DNA from: an uncultured Clostridia bacterium
GTDB lineage: Bacteria > Bacillota > Clostridia > TANB77 > CAG-508
NCBI GenBank assembly: GCA_934169775.1
Contig: CAKPOI010000003.1
Location: 1 to 64,000, forward strand
DNA: 64,000 nt
Direction: 5' to 3'
This document shows positions 36,519-46,013 of this stretch, one piece after another. Made by a program: the position numbers and the translations under genes. The notes under the pieces were generated by a model that was not told the DNA's origin, did no database searches, and was given only the letters and a program-made list of their open reading frames with translations. Numbering within the stretch: the first letter of the stretch is position 1; each line of letters opens with the position of its first letter.

Positions 36519-38447
36519 TTATATATCTAAGTTTGTAACATATTTTGCATTTTGTTGAATAAATTCTCTTCTTGGTTCTACTTCGTCTCCCATTAGTAAT
36601 GTAAATATTTCATCTGCTTTAATTGCATCGTCCATTGTTACTTTTACTAAAATTCTTTTATCTGGATCCATTGTTGTTTCCCATAATTGTTCTGGGTTCA
36701 TTTCTCCTAAACCTTTATATCTTTGAAGTCCTAATGTGCTTCTTTCTATTCCCTTAGCTTCTAAGTCTTTATATGCTTTTGCTAGGTCTTCATCTGTATA
36801 ACAATAAATGTCTTCCATTCCTTTCTTAGATAATTTATATAGTGGTGGTTGAGCTAAATATACATTTCCATTTTCTATTAATGGTCTCATGTATCTAAAG
36901 AAGAATGTTAATAGTAATGTTCTAATATGGGCACCGTCTACATCTGCATCTGCCATTATTATTACTTTTCCATATCTTATTTTTGTAATGTCAAAGTCTG
37001 CTCCTATTCCGGCTCCTATAGCTACAATTACTGGATTTAATTTATCATTTCCGTAAATTTTGTCTGCTCTTGCTTTTTCAACATTTAGCATTTTTCCCCA
37101 TAATGGTAAAATTGCTTGGAATTTTCTATCTCTTCCTTGTTTTGCACTTCCTCCAGCTGAGTCTCCTTCGACTATATATACTTCACATTCATCTGCTATT
37201 TTACTACTGCAATCTGCTAGTTTACCTGGTAATGTTGATGTTTCTAGACTACTTTTCTTTCTTACTAATTCTCTTGCTTTTCTTGCTGCTTCTCTTGCTC
37301 TTGATGCACTTACACATTTTTCTAGTATTGCTTTTGCTACTTGTGGATTTTCTTCTAAAAATGTTGATAATGCTTCATTTACCATGCTTAGAACAACTCC
37401 TGTTACTTCACTGTTTCCTAATTTTGTTTTTGTTTGTCCCTCAAATTGTGGCTCTTTTACTTTTACTGAGATTACTGCTGTTATACCTTCCCTAATGTCT
37501 TCACCTTGTAGATTGCTATCTTTTTCTTTTAATATATTATGACTTCTTGCATAATCATTAAATACTTTTGTTAATGCTCTTTTGAATCCTTCTAAGTGTG
37601 TTCCTCCTTCAATAGTGTTTATGTTATTAACAAATGTATAAATATTTTCTGAGTATGCTGTTGTATATTGAATAGCTATTTCTACTGGTACTTCTCCTTT
37701 TTTTTCTATATATATTGGTGTTGGATGGATTTTTTCTTTATTTTTATTTAAATACTCTACAAAAGAAATTAATCCTCCTTCATAACAGAATTCTGCTTTT
37801 TTTGGTGTTTCTTCTCTTTGATCTTCTATTGTAATTTTTAATCCTTTTGTTAAAAACGCTATTTCTCTTAATCTTTTTTCTAATACTTCATATTCATATT
37901 CTAAACTTTCAAATATTGTATTATCTGCTAGAAATCTAACTTTTGTTCCTGTTTTTTTAGAATCTCCAATTCTTTTTAATTTTTCAACAGTTTTTCCTTT
38001 TTCGAATTTCATCTCAAATATTCCGCCATCTCTTTGGATTGTTACTTCTGTCCATGTTGATAGTGCATTTACTACTGATGCACCAACTCCATGTAATCCT
38101 CCAGAAACTTTGTACCCACTATCTCCACCAAATTTTCCTCCTGCATGTAAAACAGTATAAACTGTTTCTGCCGTAGATATATGTGTTTTTGGATGTATTT
38201 CTACTGGTATTCCTCTACCATTATCTATTACTGTTATAATATTTCCTTTTTCTATTATAACATTAATTTCTGTACAGTATCCTGCTAGTGCCTCATCAAC
38301 TCCGTTATCAACTATTTCATATACCATATGATGTAGACCTCTAACAGATGTACTTCCTATATACATTCCTGGTCTTTTTCTTACGGCTTCTAGTCCTTCT
38401 AATACTTGTATTTGTTCTGCACCATATTTGTGTTGGTATTTTTCCAT
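36519..38447 (-). CDS. gyrB: DNA gyrase subunit B
   Basis: The ATPase subunit of gyrase. The 642-aa protein has the GHKL ATP site (EIVDNGVDEALAGY, VIDNGRGIPV, GGLHGVGASVVNALS), the transducer (QTKTKLGNSEV), the TOPRIM start EGDSAGGSAKQGRDRKFQAI, the metal-binding DADVDGAHIRTLLLTFFFRYMRP, and the C-terminal QRYKGLGEMNPEQLWETTMD. The ATG at 38447 has a GGAGG site. It lies 19 nt after recF on the same strand and is probably cotranscribed with it. The protein is complete and ordinary for clostridia. Confidence 0.98.
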   Translation of the reverse strand: MEKYQHKYGAEQIQVLEGLEAVRKRPGMYIGSTSVRGLHHMVYEIVDNGVDEALAGYCTEINVIIEKGNIITVIDNGRGIPVEIHPKTHISTAETVYTVLHAGGKFGGDSGYKVSGGLHGVGASVVNALSTWTEVTIQRDGGIFEMKFEKGKTVEKLKRIGDSKKTGTKVRFLADNTIFESLEYEYEVLEKRLREIAFLTKGLKITIEDQREETPKKAEFCYEGGLISFVEYLNKNKEKIHPTPIYIEKKGEVPVEIAIQYTTAYSENIYTFVNNINTIEGGTHLEGFKRALTKVFNDYARSHNILKEKDSNLQGEDIREGITAVISVKVKEPQFEGQTKTKLGNSEVTGVVLSMVNEALSTFLEENPQVAKAILEKCVSASRAREAARKARELVRKKSSLETSTLPGKLADCSSKIADECEVYIVEGDSAGGSAKQGRDRKFQAILPLWGKMLNVEKARADKIYGNDKLNPVIVAIGAGIGADFDITKIRYGKVIIMADADVDGAHIRTLLLTFFFRYMRPLIENGNVYLAQPPLYKLSKKGMEDIYCYTDEDLAKAYKDLEAKGIERSTLGLQRYKGLGEMNPEQLWETTMDPDKRILVKVTMDDAIKADEIFTLLMGDEVEPRREFIQQNAKYVTNLDI

Positions 38448-38466
38448 TTTGTTTTCCTCCCACTTT

Positions 38467-39543
38467 TTAGTTTATTATTTTTCCTTCTTTAACATTATAT
38501 TCTAAATATTCAAAATTTTCAAGTGCTAATTTGTCAGTACATGTAATTATTACTTGTGTTTCTTTTATATGTTGTATTAGACTTTCTCTTCTATTTTTAT
38601 CAAGTTCTGACATAAAATCATCTAGCAATAAAATTGGATATTCACCAATTTCGTCATATATTAAATTTAACTCTGCTAGTTTTAATGTTAATATTGAAGT
38701 TCTTTGTTGTCCTTGTGATCCGTAAATATTTAATTGTCTCCCATTTATATATATCACAAAATCATCTCTATGTATACCCTTTGTTGTAAATCCTTTTAAA
38801 ATATCTAATTTTCTTCTTTCTTTTAATAAATTTAAATATATTTTTTTGTCTAAACATTCTGTTATATATTCTATTTTTATTTCTTCTTTATTATTTGTTA
38901 TTTTTTTATGCAAATTTTCTATTTTTGGTTTTAGTTTTTCTATAAATTCTTTTCGATATTCACATATTTTTATTGCATATTCCGCTAATTTTTCATCCCA
39001 TATTTCTAACAGATTTTCATCTTTTTGCTCTTCTTTAATTTGTTTTAAATAATTATTTCTTTGTTCTATTGTTTGTTGATATAATGATAATATATGTATA
39101 TAATTTGGCCTTAGCTGGCTGATCATAATATCTAAAAATTTTCTTCTTTGATCTGGCCCACCTTTTATTATTTCTATATCATCTGGTGTAAAAATTACAA
39201 TATTAATTTTTCCTAATAATTCACTTATTTTTTTTATTTTAATATCATTAATAAAAATATTTTTTTTATTTCCTATTTCTATTTTTATTTTTCCTTCTCT
39301 ATCTGATTTTTCATATTCAACTTCTACGGAACAACTATCTTCATTTATTTTTATCATTTCTTTATCTTTTTTAGCTCTAAAAGATTTTCCCATACTACAT
39401 AAAAATATTGATTCTATTATGTTAGTTTTTCCTTGCGCATTTTCTCCATATAAAACGTTTATATTTTTAGCTAATTCTATTTTTTGACTTTTATAATTTC
39501 TAAAATTTTTTAGTTCTATTTTTTTTATCCACATTTTTTTCAC
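38467..39543 (-). CDS. recF: DNA replication and repair protein RecF
   Basis: An SMC-like ATPase that helps load RecA at gaps. The 358-aa protein shows the typical opening IKKIELKNFRNYKSQKIEL, Walker A GENAQGKTN, the ABC-type signature region INGRQLNIYGSQGQQRTSILTLKLAEL, and Walker B PILLLDDFMSELD. The ATG at 39543 is adopted; a second Met three codons later also starts a normal RecF. Usually dnaN, an S4-domain gene and recF are contiguous. Here the S4 gene is missing and about 2.4 kb of repeats separates recF from dnaN. Confidence 0.96.
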   Translation of the reverse strand: MKKMWIKKIELKNFRNYKSQKIELAKNINVLYGENAQGKTNIIESIFLCSMGKSFRAKKDKEMIKINEDSCSVEVEYEKSDREGKIKIEIGNKKNIFINDIKIKKISELLGKINIVIFTPDDIEIIKGGPDQRRKFLDIMISQLRPNYIHILSLYQQTIEQRNNYLKQIKEEQKDENLLEIWDEKLAEYAIKICEYRKEFIEKLKPKIENLHKKITNNKEEIKIEYITECLDKKIYLNLLKERRKLDILKGFTTKGIHRDDFVIYINGRQLNIYGSQGQQRTSILTLKLAELNLIYDEIGEYPILLLDDFMSELDKNRRESLIQHIKETQVIITCTDKLALENFEYLEYNVKEGKIIN

Positions 39544-40219
39544 CGCTTTTTGTTTTTTATATACTATATCATTTTTTTTCTTTTTTGGCTATACCTTTTT
39601 TATATTTTATTTTTATTCTTAATTTTTTTCCTTTTTTGTTTGTTTTTTGAATTGATTTTCCACAGTTTTTTGCAATTTTTATTTTCTTTTTATATTTTAT
39701 TTTTTATTTTTAATTATTTTCTTATTATTTGAATTACTTTTTTTATAATATAATTTATTTATTTAATTTTATTTTTTTATTTATTTTTATTTTCGTGACT
39801 TTTTTATAATTTTAATTTTTTCATTTTCTATATTTATTTCTTTATTCTCTTATTTTATAATTTATTTGATTTTTATTAAATTTTTGCTTTTTTTATTATT
39901 ATTTTCTTTTAACTTTATATTTTATAAATAGTTTTCCACAGTTTTTTTACCTTTTTTTATTTTTCATTTTATTTTTTTCTGTTTTTTAAAAATTTTTATT
40001 ATTTTCTTTTTATTTTGATTTGTTTTTTTATTATATAATTTATTTATTTGTTTTTATTTTTTGATTTATTTTTATTTTCACGACTTTTTCTAAAATTACT
40101 TTATTCATATTTCTTTAAATGCTTTATTTTTAGATCATTACTTTTTTATTTATAATTTTTATTTTAAAAATTTTTTTAATTTTTTGTATATTTTTTTTAT
40201 TTCTGTCTATAATATTATT
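39544..40219. repeat. Origin-side repeat region with DnaA-box-like blocks, copies 2 and 3
   Basis: TTTTCCACAG-led blocks begin near 39655 and 39928, both continuing to TTTTCGTGACTTTT or TTTTCACGACTTTT. T-rich filler separates them. No gene is visible. Confidence 0.7.
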
Positions 40220-40636
40220 GTAAGGTTGATAACAGTTGAGCCAAGAGTAGTAATGGATTTTTATTAGTTCATTATTATTCGGACCAAGATGTATAAATGT
40301 GTTTATTTTAATATTTTTATATGTCGGCGAGAAGAATATATTATGTGTATGTAAGCTGTGTTTTATATTTCCGCATGGTTCTAATATATGTAATATATTA
40401 GAGCTAAGATTATTTTTATATTTTATTATGGCTATTATTAGTCATTTTAGGATGAATTTATTTATTTTTTAGTGTTTTAATATTCGAGCAACTGATTAAT
40501 ATATGTGGTATCAGACTTATTTATATAGTAATATATATTAGGTTTAAATATTAGATATATTATTCTTAATTAAAATTGTTATTGGCTTTTCAGATTAATA
40601 GGAAAGATTCTTTTTTTCTTTCCTATTAAATTTTTA
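40220..40636 (+). ncRNA. Unidentified structured RNA, copy 2 (about 415 nt)
   Basis: A paralogue of the RNA at 35961. Promoter: TTGTAT, 18 nt, TATAAT (40208-40213). The first hairpin is GAGTAGTAATG/CATTATTATTC; compared with copy 1 an A-U pair becomes a G-U pair, so pairing is kept. The same intrinsic terminator (AATAGGAAAGA ... TCTTTCCTATT) ends it. The copies are close to identical over long stretches but diverge at 40445-40480. Confidence 0.7.
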
Positions 40637-40717
40637 TTTCATTATTTTTTATAAATTCCGTTTTATTTTATAAATTTTTATTTTTTTTGCTTTTTATTTG
40701 GTTTTTTAGAAATAGTT

Positions 40718-41252
40718 TTCCACAGTTTTTTGCATATTTTTTATTTTATTTTAAAATTTTTTTATTATTTTCTTTTTATTTTTATTTATTTTTTTATAAT
40801 ATAATTTATTTATTTAATTTTATTTTTTTACTTATTTTTATTTTCGTAACTTTTTTATAATTTTTGCTTTTTATTTTCTTATTATTTACTCTTTTATTCT
40901 CTTTTTTTCGATTTTATTCTAATTTATTCTAATTTTTTTGAATTTAATTTTGTTTTTTCCTTTTTTAGTATTTTTCTATTTTTTATTTTCTTATTGTTTC
41001 CTCTTTTATCCTCTTTTTTTCGATTTTATTCTAATTTATTCTGATTTTTTCTATTTTTTTATTATTATTTTATTTTTATCTTGTAGTTTTATGAATAGTT
41101 TTCCACAGTTTTCTACCTATTTTTTAATTTTTTTTTATTTTTTGTATTTTTTTTATTATTTTCTTTTTATTTTAATTTATTTTTTTATAATATAATTTAT
41201 TTATTTAATTTTATTTTTTTATTTATTTTTATTTTCGTGACTTTTTTATAAT
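40718..41252. repeat. TTTTCCACAG-led blocks, copies 4 and 5
   Basis: Block starts lie near 40718 and 41097, each about 150 bp, ending TTTTCGTAACTTTT and TTTTCGTGACTTTT. A first unit of the roughly 112-bp array separates them. Confidence 0.7.
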
Positions 41253-41920
41253 TTTTGCTTTTTTATTTTCTTATTATTTCCTTTTTTATTCTCTTTTTTT
41301 CGATTTTATTCTAATTTATTCTAATTTTTTTGAATTTAATTTTGCTTTTTCCTTTTTTAGTATTTTTCTATTTTTCATTTTCTTATTATTTTCTCTTTTA
41401 TTCTCTTTTATTCTCTTTTTTTCGATTTTATTCTAATTTATTCTAATTTTTTTGAATTTAATTTTACTTTTTCCTTTTTTAATATTTTTCTATTTTTCAT
41501 TTTCTTATTATTTTCTCCTTTATTCTCTTTTTTTTGATTTTATTCTAATTTATTCTAATTTATTCTAATTTTTTTGAATTTAATTTTGCTTTTTCCTTTT
41601 TTAATATTTTTCTATTTTTTGTTTTCTTATTGTTTCCTCTTTTTTTCTATTTTTTTCGATTTTATTCTAATTTATTCTAATTTTTTTGAATTTAATTTTG
41701 CTTTTTCCTTTTTTAATATTTTTCTATTTTTTGTTTTCTTATTGTTTCCTCTTTTTTTCTCTTTTTTTTGATTTTTTTCTAATTTATTCTAATTTTTTTG
41801 ATTTTAATTTTGCTTTTTCCTTTTTTAGTATTTTTCTATTTTTCATTTTCTTATTGTTTCCTCTTTTTTTCTATTTTTTTCGATTTTATTCTAATTTTTT
41901 CTATTTTTTTCAATTTTTTA
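40880..41920. repeat. Tandem array of roughly 112-122-bp AT-rich units
   Basis: Units carry TTGAATTTAATTTTGCTTTTTCC and TCGATTTTATTCTAATTTATTC. Unit starts near 41331, 41453, 41575, 41687 and 41799 give periods of 122, 122, 112 and 112; an outlying unit starts near 40940. Open frames across the units merely echo the repeat and are not genes. Confidence 0.8.
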
Positions 41921-41925
41921 TAGCA

Positions 41926-41963
41926 CAAAAAAAGAAGCTATTTTTTTATTAGCTTCTTTTTTA
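41926..41963 (-). terminator. Terminator of dnaN
   Basis: On the minus strand AAAAAAGAAGCTAATAAAAAAATAGCTTCTTTTTTT lies next to the dnaN stop codon. Confidence 0.8.
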
Positions 41964-41968
41964 TTTTA

Positions 41969-43087
41969 TTAATCTTCTTTTATCCTTATTGGTAAAATCA
42001 TATATACATAATCATTATTTTCTGTAGATTTTATTAGACATGGTGATATGCTGCTTCCAAATTCTACGAAAACTTCTTCGTCATCTATTACTTTTAAGCT
42101 ATCTAAGAAATATTTTGGATTGAATCCTGCTTCTAGATTTTTTCCTTCTGTTGAAATAAATAGCTCTTCTTTTGCATCACCTGTTTGGTTTGTGCATGAT
42201 ATAGTTACTTTTCCTATATCTACAACTACTTTTACTGGATATTTTTTTTCTTTTTCTACACTTGATGATGATATTAAACTTATTCTTTCAAAGCAATCTT
42301 GTAAATTTGAACGATTTACTCTTATCCTTGTTTCCCATGAATTTGGTATAACATTTTTGTAATTTAAAAATTCTCCATCTAAGATTCTTGTTACTACTTT
42401 ACATTTATCCATTTCAAATAATGCTTGATTTTTTGAAATTCCTATTTTTACTGGTTCAAATGAATCTAATAATATTTTGTTTACTTCATTTAGTGTTTTT
42501 CCTGGTATTACTGCATTAAAGTCATTTGTTTTTTGTGTTAGATATACACTTCTTAGTGCTAATCTAAATCCATCTACTGCGACTATATTTAGTTTATTGT
42601 TTTCTGTTTCGATTAAACATCCTGTAAATATTGGCCTACTTTCTTCTGTACTTACTGCAAAAATTGTTTTCTTAATCATATTTTTTAGTGTGTTTTGTTC
42701 TAGTTCGATTGAATTTTCTACTTCTATTTTTGGTAGTTCTGGGAATTCATCTGGATTCATTGTTGCTAATTTGTAATGTGATCCTTCACATTCTATTTCT
42801 AGTATATTTTTTTCGTTTAATGTTATATAAATTTCTGTATCTGGTAATTTTCTTATTATTTCACTAAACATTGTAGCATTTACTACTGTACTTCCTTGTT
42901 CTTTTACATCACATTCTATAACATATTCTATTCCTAATTCTAGGTCATATGTTGTTAGTTTTACTTCGTTATCATTTGTTTGTATAAGTATTCCTTCTAG
43001 TATAGGCATTGTAGTTTTAGATGCTACTCCTTTTACTACGGAATTAATAGCTTTAATCATATTTTCTTTGTAACATACGATTTTCAT
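41969..43087 (-). CDS. dnaN: DNA polymerase III sliding clamp (beta subunit)
   Basis: The ring-shaped processivity clamp, a homodimer. The 372-aa protein has three clamp folds beginning MKIVCYKENMIKAINSVVKGV. It has SRPIFTGCLIETENNKLNIVAVDGFRLALR in the middle and the C-terminal YVYMILPIRIKED, where MxLPxR contributes to the partner-binding pocket. It is read from dnaA through the origin region on the same strand. TAGAGGAGG precedes the ATG at 43087. Confidence 0.97.
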   Translation of the reverse strand: MKIVCYKENMIKAINSVVKGVASKTTMPILEGILIQTNDNEVKLTTYDLELGIEYVIECDVKEQGSTVVNATMFSEIIRKLPDTEIYITLNEKNILEIECEGSHYKLATMNPDEFPELPKIEVENSIELEQNTLKNMIKKTIFAVSTEESRPIFTGCLIETENNKLNIVAVDGFRLALRSVYLTQKTNDFNAVIPGKTLNEVNKILLDSFEPVKIGISKNQALFEMDKCKVVTRILDGEFLNYKNVIPNSWETRIRVNRSNLQDCFERISLISSSSVEKEKKYPVKVVVDIGKVTISCTNQTGDAKEELFISTEGKNLEAGFNPKYFLDSLKVIDDEEVFVEFGSSISPCLIKSTENNDYVYMILPIRIKED

Positions 43088-43428
43088 TTTTTTTCCTCCT
43101 CTATATTTATTATAATATATATAATATATTTAGTAGTAGTAGTATTAGGTGTTGTGGAAACTGTGGAAAACTATGTGGAAACTTAGTGTCCCTAGTAAAA
43201 TGCCTGTGTATAAAATTGTGGAAAACTGTCGATTTTATCCACACCGTTTCCACATGTGGATAACTTTTTTGTGGAAAACTTAGTTATCAACAGTTTATCC
43301 ACACACTTTCCACAGTAGTATGTGGATAACCAACAGGCCTTTTCCGTAAGTAAAGCTGGCTCGTTTTTTTCCAAACATAAATTTTTCCAAACATAGATTT
43401 CAAAAATAAAATATTTATTTACAGCCGC
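43088..43428. other. oriC: oriC, part 1: DnaA-box cluster between dnaA and dnaN
   Basis: Perfect TTATCCACA boxes lie at 43235-43243, 43255-43263 (reverse), 43295-43303 and 43321-43329 (reverse). Many TGTGGAAAA/TTTCCACA variants lie between 43150 and 43320. Placement between dnaA and dnaN matches the bipartite origins of Bacillota. Coding strands diverge around dnaA, as expected for bidirectional replication. A 60-codon minus-strand frame across the boxes is not a gene. Confidence 0.85.
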
Positions 43429-44784
43429 CTAATCTTCTTCACTTGTGATTATGTTTTTCACACTTTCCACAATTAACTTGGTATTATTTTTATCTTTTAC
43501 TTCTTTTTTGATTTTGTTATATGCATGCATTACTGTTGAGTGATCTCTGTCTCCAAAATCTTTTCCTATCTGTGGAAAGGACATATTTGCTACATCTCTA
43601 CATAGGAACATTGCTATTTGTCTAGGAAAAGCTATGTCATTTGATCTTTTTTCACTAGCTAAATCGTTTTTATTTATGCTGAAATATTTTGCAACAGTTT
43701 CTTTGATAAAATCGCTTGATATAACTTTTTCGCTTTTTAGTTTGAATTCGTTTATTATTAGTTCTGCATGTTCCATGGTTATTGGACTATGTGTTAGTGC
43801 TGCTCTTGCTACTATTTTGTTGAAAACACCTTCGAGTTCACGAATATTTGAATCAATAGTGGCTGCTATATTTGATAATATTGAATCATCTATTATGATT
43901 CTTTCATCTTGAGCTTTTTTTCTTAATATTGCTAGACGTGTTTCGTAATCTGGGCAGGAGATGTCTGCTAGTAATCCCCATTCAAATCTTGATTTTAATC
44001 TGTCCTCTAAGAATTGTATATCTCTTGGTGGTGTATCACTGGAAATTATAATTTGTTTTCCATCTTCTCTTAATGTGTTAAATGTGTGGAAAAATTCTTC
44101 TTGCACTCTATCTTTTCCTGCTATGAACTGAATATCATCAATTAGTAAAACATCAATGTTTCGATATTTGTTTCTAAACATTTCAGTTTTGTTGTCTTTA
44201 AATGAATTAATCAGTTGGTTTGTGAATTTTTCTGATGTGACGTATAGAACATTGGCTTTTCGATTTTCTTCAATGATTCTATTTCCTATGGCATGCATTA
44301 AGTGAGTTTTGCCTAATCCTACGCCACCATATAAAAATAGCGGATTATAAGATTTTCCGGGTTCGTTTCCAACTGCTAATGCTGCTGCATGTGCGAATCT
44401 GTTATTGCTTCCTACGACAAATGTATCAAATGTGTATTTGGGATTTAATGTTTGATGATTTGATTCTAATTCTGATTCTGGAACATTTGATGTTGTGTCT
44501 GTTATTATATCTCCTTCTTCTCCATCTTCATTTTTTGATAAATCGATTACAGAAAATGTGTATTCTTTGTTAGTAATGAATTTTATTGTGTTGAAAAGTA
44601 GATCTTTAAATCGATTTTCGATGAAGTCTCTTTGATATTCAGACAAAGTGGTGAAAACTATATTGCTATCATCAATGCTTTTAATTCCTAAAGAGCTAAT
44701 CCATGTGTCATAGGAAATTGATGAGACTTCGCCTTTTAATGTGTCTTTGATTCTTACTAAAAGTTCGTCTTTGTCAATCTCCAT
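43429..44784 (-). CDS. dnaA: Chromosomal replication initiator DnaA
   Basis: It binds DnaA boxes and melts the origin. The 451-aa protein has an N-terminal domain I, an acidic linker, YTFDTFVVGSNNRFAHAAALAV, Walker A GGVGLGKTH, Walker B VLLIDDIQF, sensor region IISSDTPP, and the DNA-binding domain IV with FGDRDHSTVMHAYNKI. It is transcribed leftward, with box clusters on both sides. The protein is intact. The start follows GAAAGGATGAAATATAG. Confidence 0.98.
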   Translation of the reverse strand: MEIDKDELLVRIKDTLKGEVSSISYDTWISSLGIKSIDDSNIVFTTLSEYQRDFIENRFKDLLFNTIKFITNKEYTFSVIDLSKNEDGEEGDIITDTTSNVPESELESNHQTLNPKYTFDTFVVGSNNRFAHAAALAVGNEPGKSYNPLFLYGGVGLGKTHLMHAIGNRIIEENRKANVLYVTSEKFTNQLINSFKDNKTEMFRNKYRNIDVLLIDDIQFIAGKDRVQEEFFHTFNTLREDGKQIIISSDTPPRDIQFLEDRLKSRFEWGLLADISCPDYETRLAILRKKAQDERIIIDDSILSNIAATIDSNIRELEGVFNKIVARAALTHSPITMEHAELIINEFKLKSEKVISSDFIKETVAKYFSINKNDLASEKRSNDIAFPRQIAMFLCRDVANMSFPQIGKDFGDRDHSTVMHAYNKIKKEVKDKNNTKLIVESVKNIITSEED

Positions 44785-45060
44785 CTATATTTCATCCTTT
44801 CTATAAAATTGTCCACAAAAGTTATCCACAGAGTTATCCACAACTGTTGATAACTTTGTAATATGTGTGTAAAAAAAGTTAAATTTTTACGAACAATATT
44901 TTGAAAAATGTTGTTTTTAAAAAATCTCTTTTTTTGGTACCCCCATATAATAGCAGATTTTTTGTCGAGAAGTCAATAAAATTGTGGAAAAAAAATTTTT
45001 CCTGTGGATAACTTTTCAAAAAACTGTGGATAACTTTCTTATGTTACAGAAATATTACAA
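44785..45060. other. oriC: oriC, part 2: DnaA boxes between dnaA and rpmH
   Basis: TTATCCACA boxes at 44822-44830 and 44834-44842; reverse TGTGGATAA boxes at 45003-45011 and 45025-45033; near-boxes around 44811 and 44846. An AT-rich segment to 45250 could be the unwinding region. Confidence 0.85.
44947..44976 (-). promoter_or_regulatory. Candidate dnaA promoter
   Basis: On the minus strand TTGACT (44971-44976), 18 nt and TATTAT (44947-44952). The DnaA boxes at 44822-44842 lie between it and the gene, allowing autoregulation. Confidence 0.6.
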
Positions 45061-45258
45061 CCTATTTTAGATTTTGTCAAAAATGAATAAATGTTTTTAA
45101 TAAATTCTAAAGAATGCTGATTTTTTGCATGTTATAGCGATTTTTATTTTTTATTTTTATTTTTTTAAAAATCCTTTTAAGTATTGATGCTAATGTGTTT
45201 AAGGTTTTTTTTGGTAAAAATTAAAAAAAATTGTCGAAAAAATTTTTTTTTAATTTAC

Positions 45259-45288
45259 TTGACAATTCAATGGATTGTGGAGTATAAT
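45259..45288 (+). promoter_or_regulatory. Promoter of the rpmH operon
   Basis: TTGACA (45259-45264), an 18-nt spacer and TATAAT (45283-45288), about 100 nt before rpmH. Confidence 0.8.
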
Positions 45289-45391
45289 CGATTTACTTGA
45301 ATTTTAAGAATTGGACAAAAGTCCGTTTTTGCAATGTTAAATAAAATTCCCAAAAGGAATTAAATATAAAAAACAGTAGGAGGTGCTAATA

Positions 45392-45526
45392 ATGAAAAGA
45401 ACATTCCAACCAAAAAATAGACAAGAAAAAAGAGAACATGGTTTCATGAAAAGAATGAAAACAAGATCAGGAAGAAATGTATTAAAAGCAAGAAGAGCAA
45501 AAGGTAGAAAAAAGCTAGCTGCTTAA
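45392..45526 (+). CDS. rpmH: 50S ribosomal protein L34
   Basis: A 44-aa, highly basic ribosomal protein: MKRTFQPKNRQEKREHGFMK, then RMKTRSGRNVLKARRAKGRK. The length and sequence are standard for L34. AGGAGG sits 9 nt before the ATG. It is the first gene of the conserved rpmH-rnpA-yidD-yidC-jag-mnmE order diverging from dnaA. Confidence 0.98.
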   Translation: MKRTFQPKNRQEKREHGFMKRMKTRSGRNVLKARRAKGRKKLAA

Positions 45527-45655
45527 TTTAAGCAAAAAGTAGTGTTGATTATTGAAATGTTGCAATTTAGCTATTTTAGCGGAATTGCCATTTTAATTTT
45601 TCAAGTTATTTTTTCATTTTAGTTGCCTATTGGCTTTTGACAAAGGGGAATGGTA

Positions 45656-46009
45656 ATGAAAAAAACAAAAATGTTAAAAAAAAATTATGAATTTAAAAAA
45701 GTTTTGACAAAAGGAAAATGTATTTCTGGAAAATATTTAATTGCTTTTATTCAAAAAAATAATTGTAAAAATTCAAATTTTTTAGGATTGGCTATTAGCA
45801 CAAAAACGTGTAAAGCCGTAGGAAGAAATAGATTGAAACGTTTAATACGTGAAAGTTATTTTTTGGAAGAAGAAAAGATTTTGAATGGATATTCTATAGT
45901 TTTTTTGTGGAATAAAAAGCAAGATCCTGAAAGTGCTTATTTTGGGGCAATTTATGCAGATGTAAAAAAAATATTTTCAAAGTCTGAACTATATGTTGAA
46001 AAAGGGTAA
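45656..46009 (+). CDS. rnpA: Ribonuclease P protein component
   Basis: The protein cofactor of RNase P, assisting tRNA 5'-end maturation. 117 aa. It begins MKKTKMLKKNYEFKKVLTKGK and contains the RNA-binding signature AVGRNRLKRLIRESYF. The ATG at 45656 is preferred to the one at 45650 because the AAAGGGG site is then at normal spacing. It lies 129 nt after rpmH and 4 nt before yidD. Confidence 0.95.
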   Translation: MKKTKMLKKNYEFKKVLTKGKCISGKYLIAFIQKNNCKNSNFLGLAISTKTCKAVGRNRLKRLIRESYFLEEEKILNGYSIVFLWNKKQDPESAYFGAIYADVKKIFSKSELYVEKG

Positions 46010-46013
46010 CAAT

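Noticed and set aside
36519..38447. Tryptophan in LPLWGKMLNVEKA of GyrB as a sign of CGG reassignment
   Set aside because: The codon is TGG, an ordinary tryptophan, and I believe this version of the motif occurs in other Clostridia, so it is not evidence for recoding.
35961..40636. The duplicated RNA as a pair of decayed protein genes
   Set aside because: Neither copy has a frame longer than a few dozen codons, and the conserved parts are stems and a terminator rather than codon patterns.
40938..41952. Three plus-strand frames starting MNLIL that look like a family of small membrane proteins
   Set aside because: They simply translate the 112-122-bp tandem repeat. They lack ribosome sites and only look conserved because the DNA is repeated.
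43192..43374. 60-codon minus-strand frame between dnaN and dnaA
   Set aside because: It lies wholly in the DnaA-box cluster and has no ribosome site.
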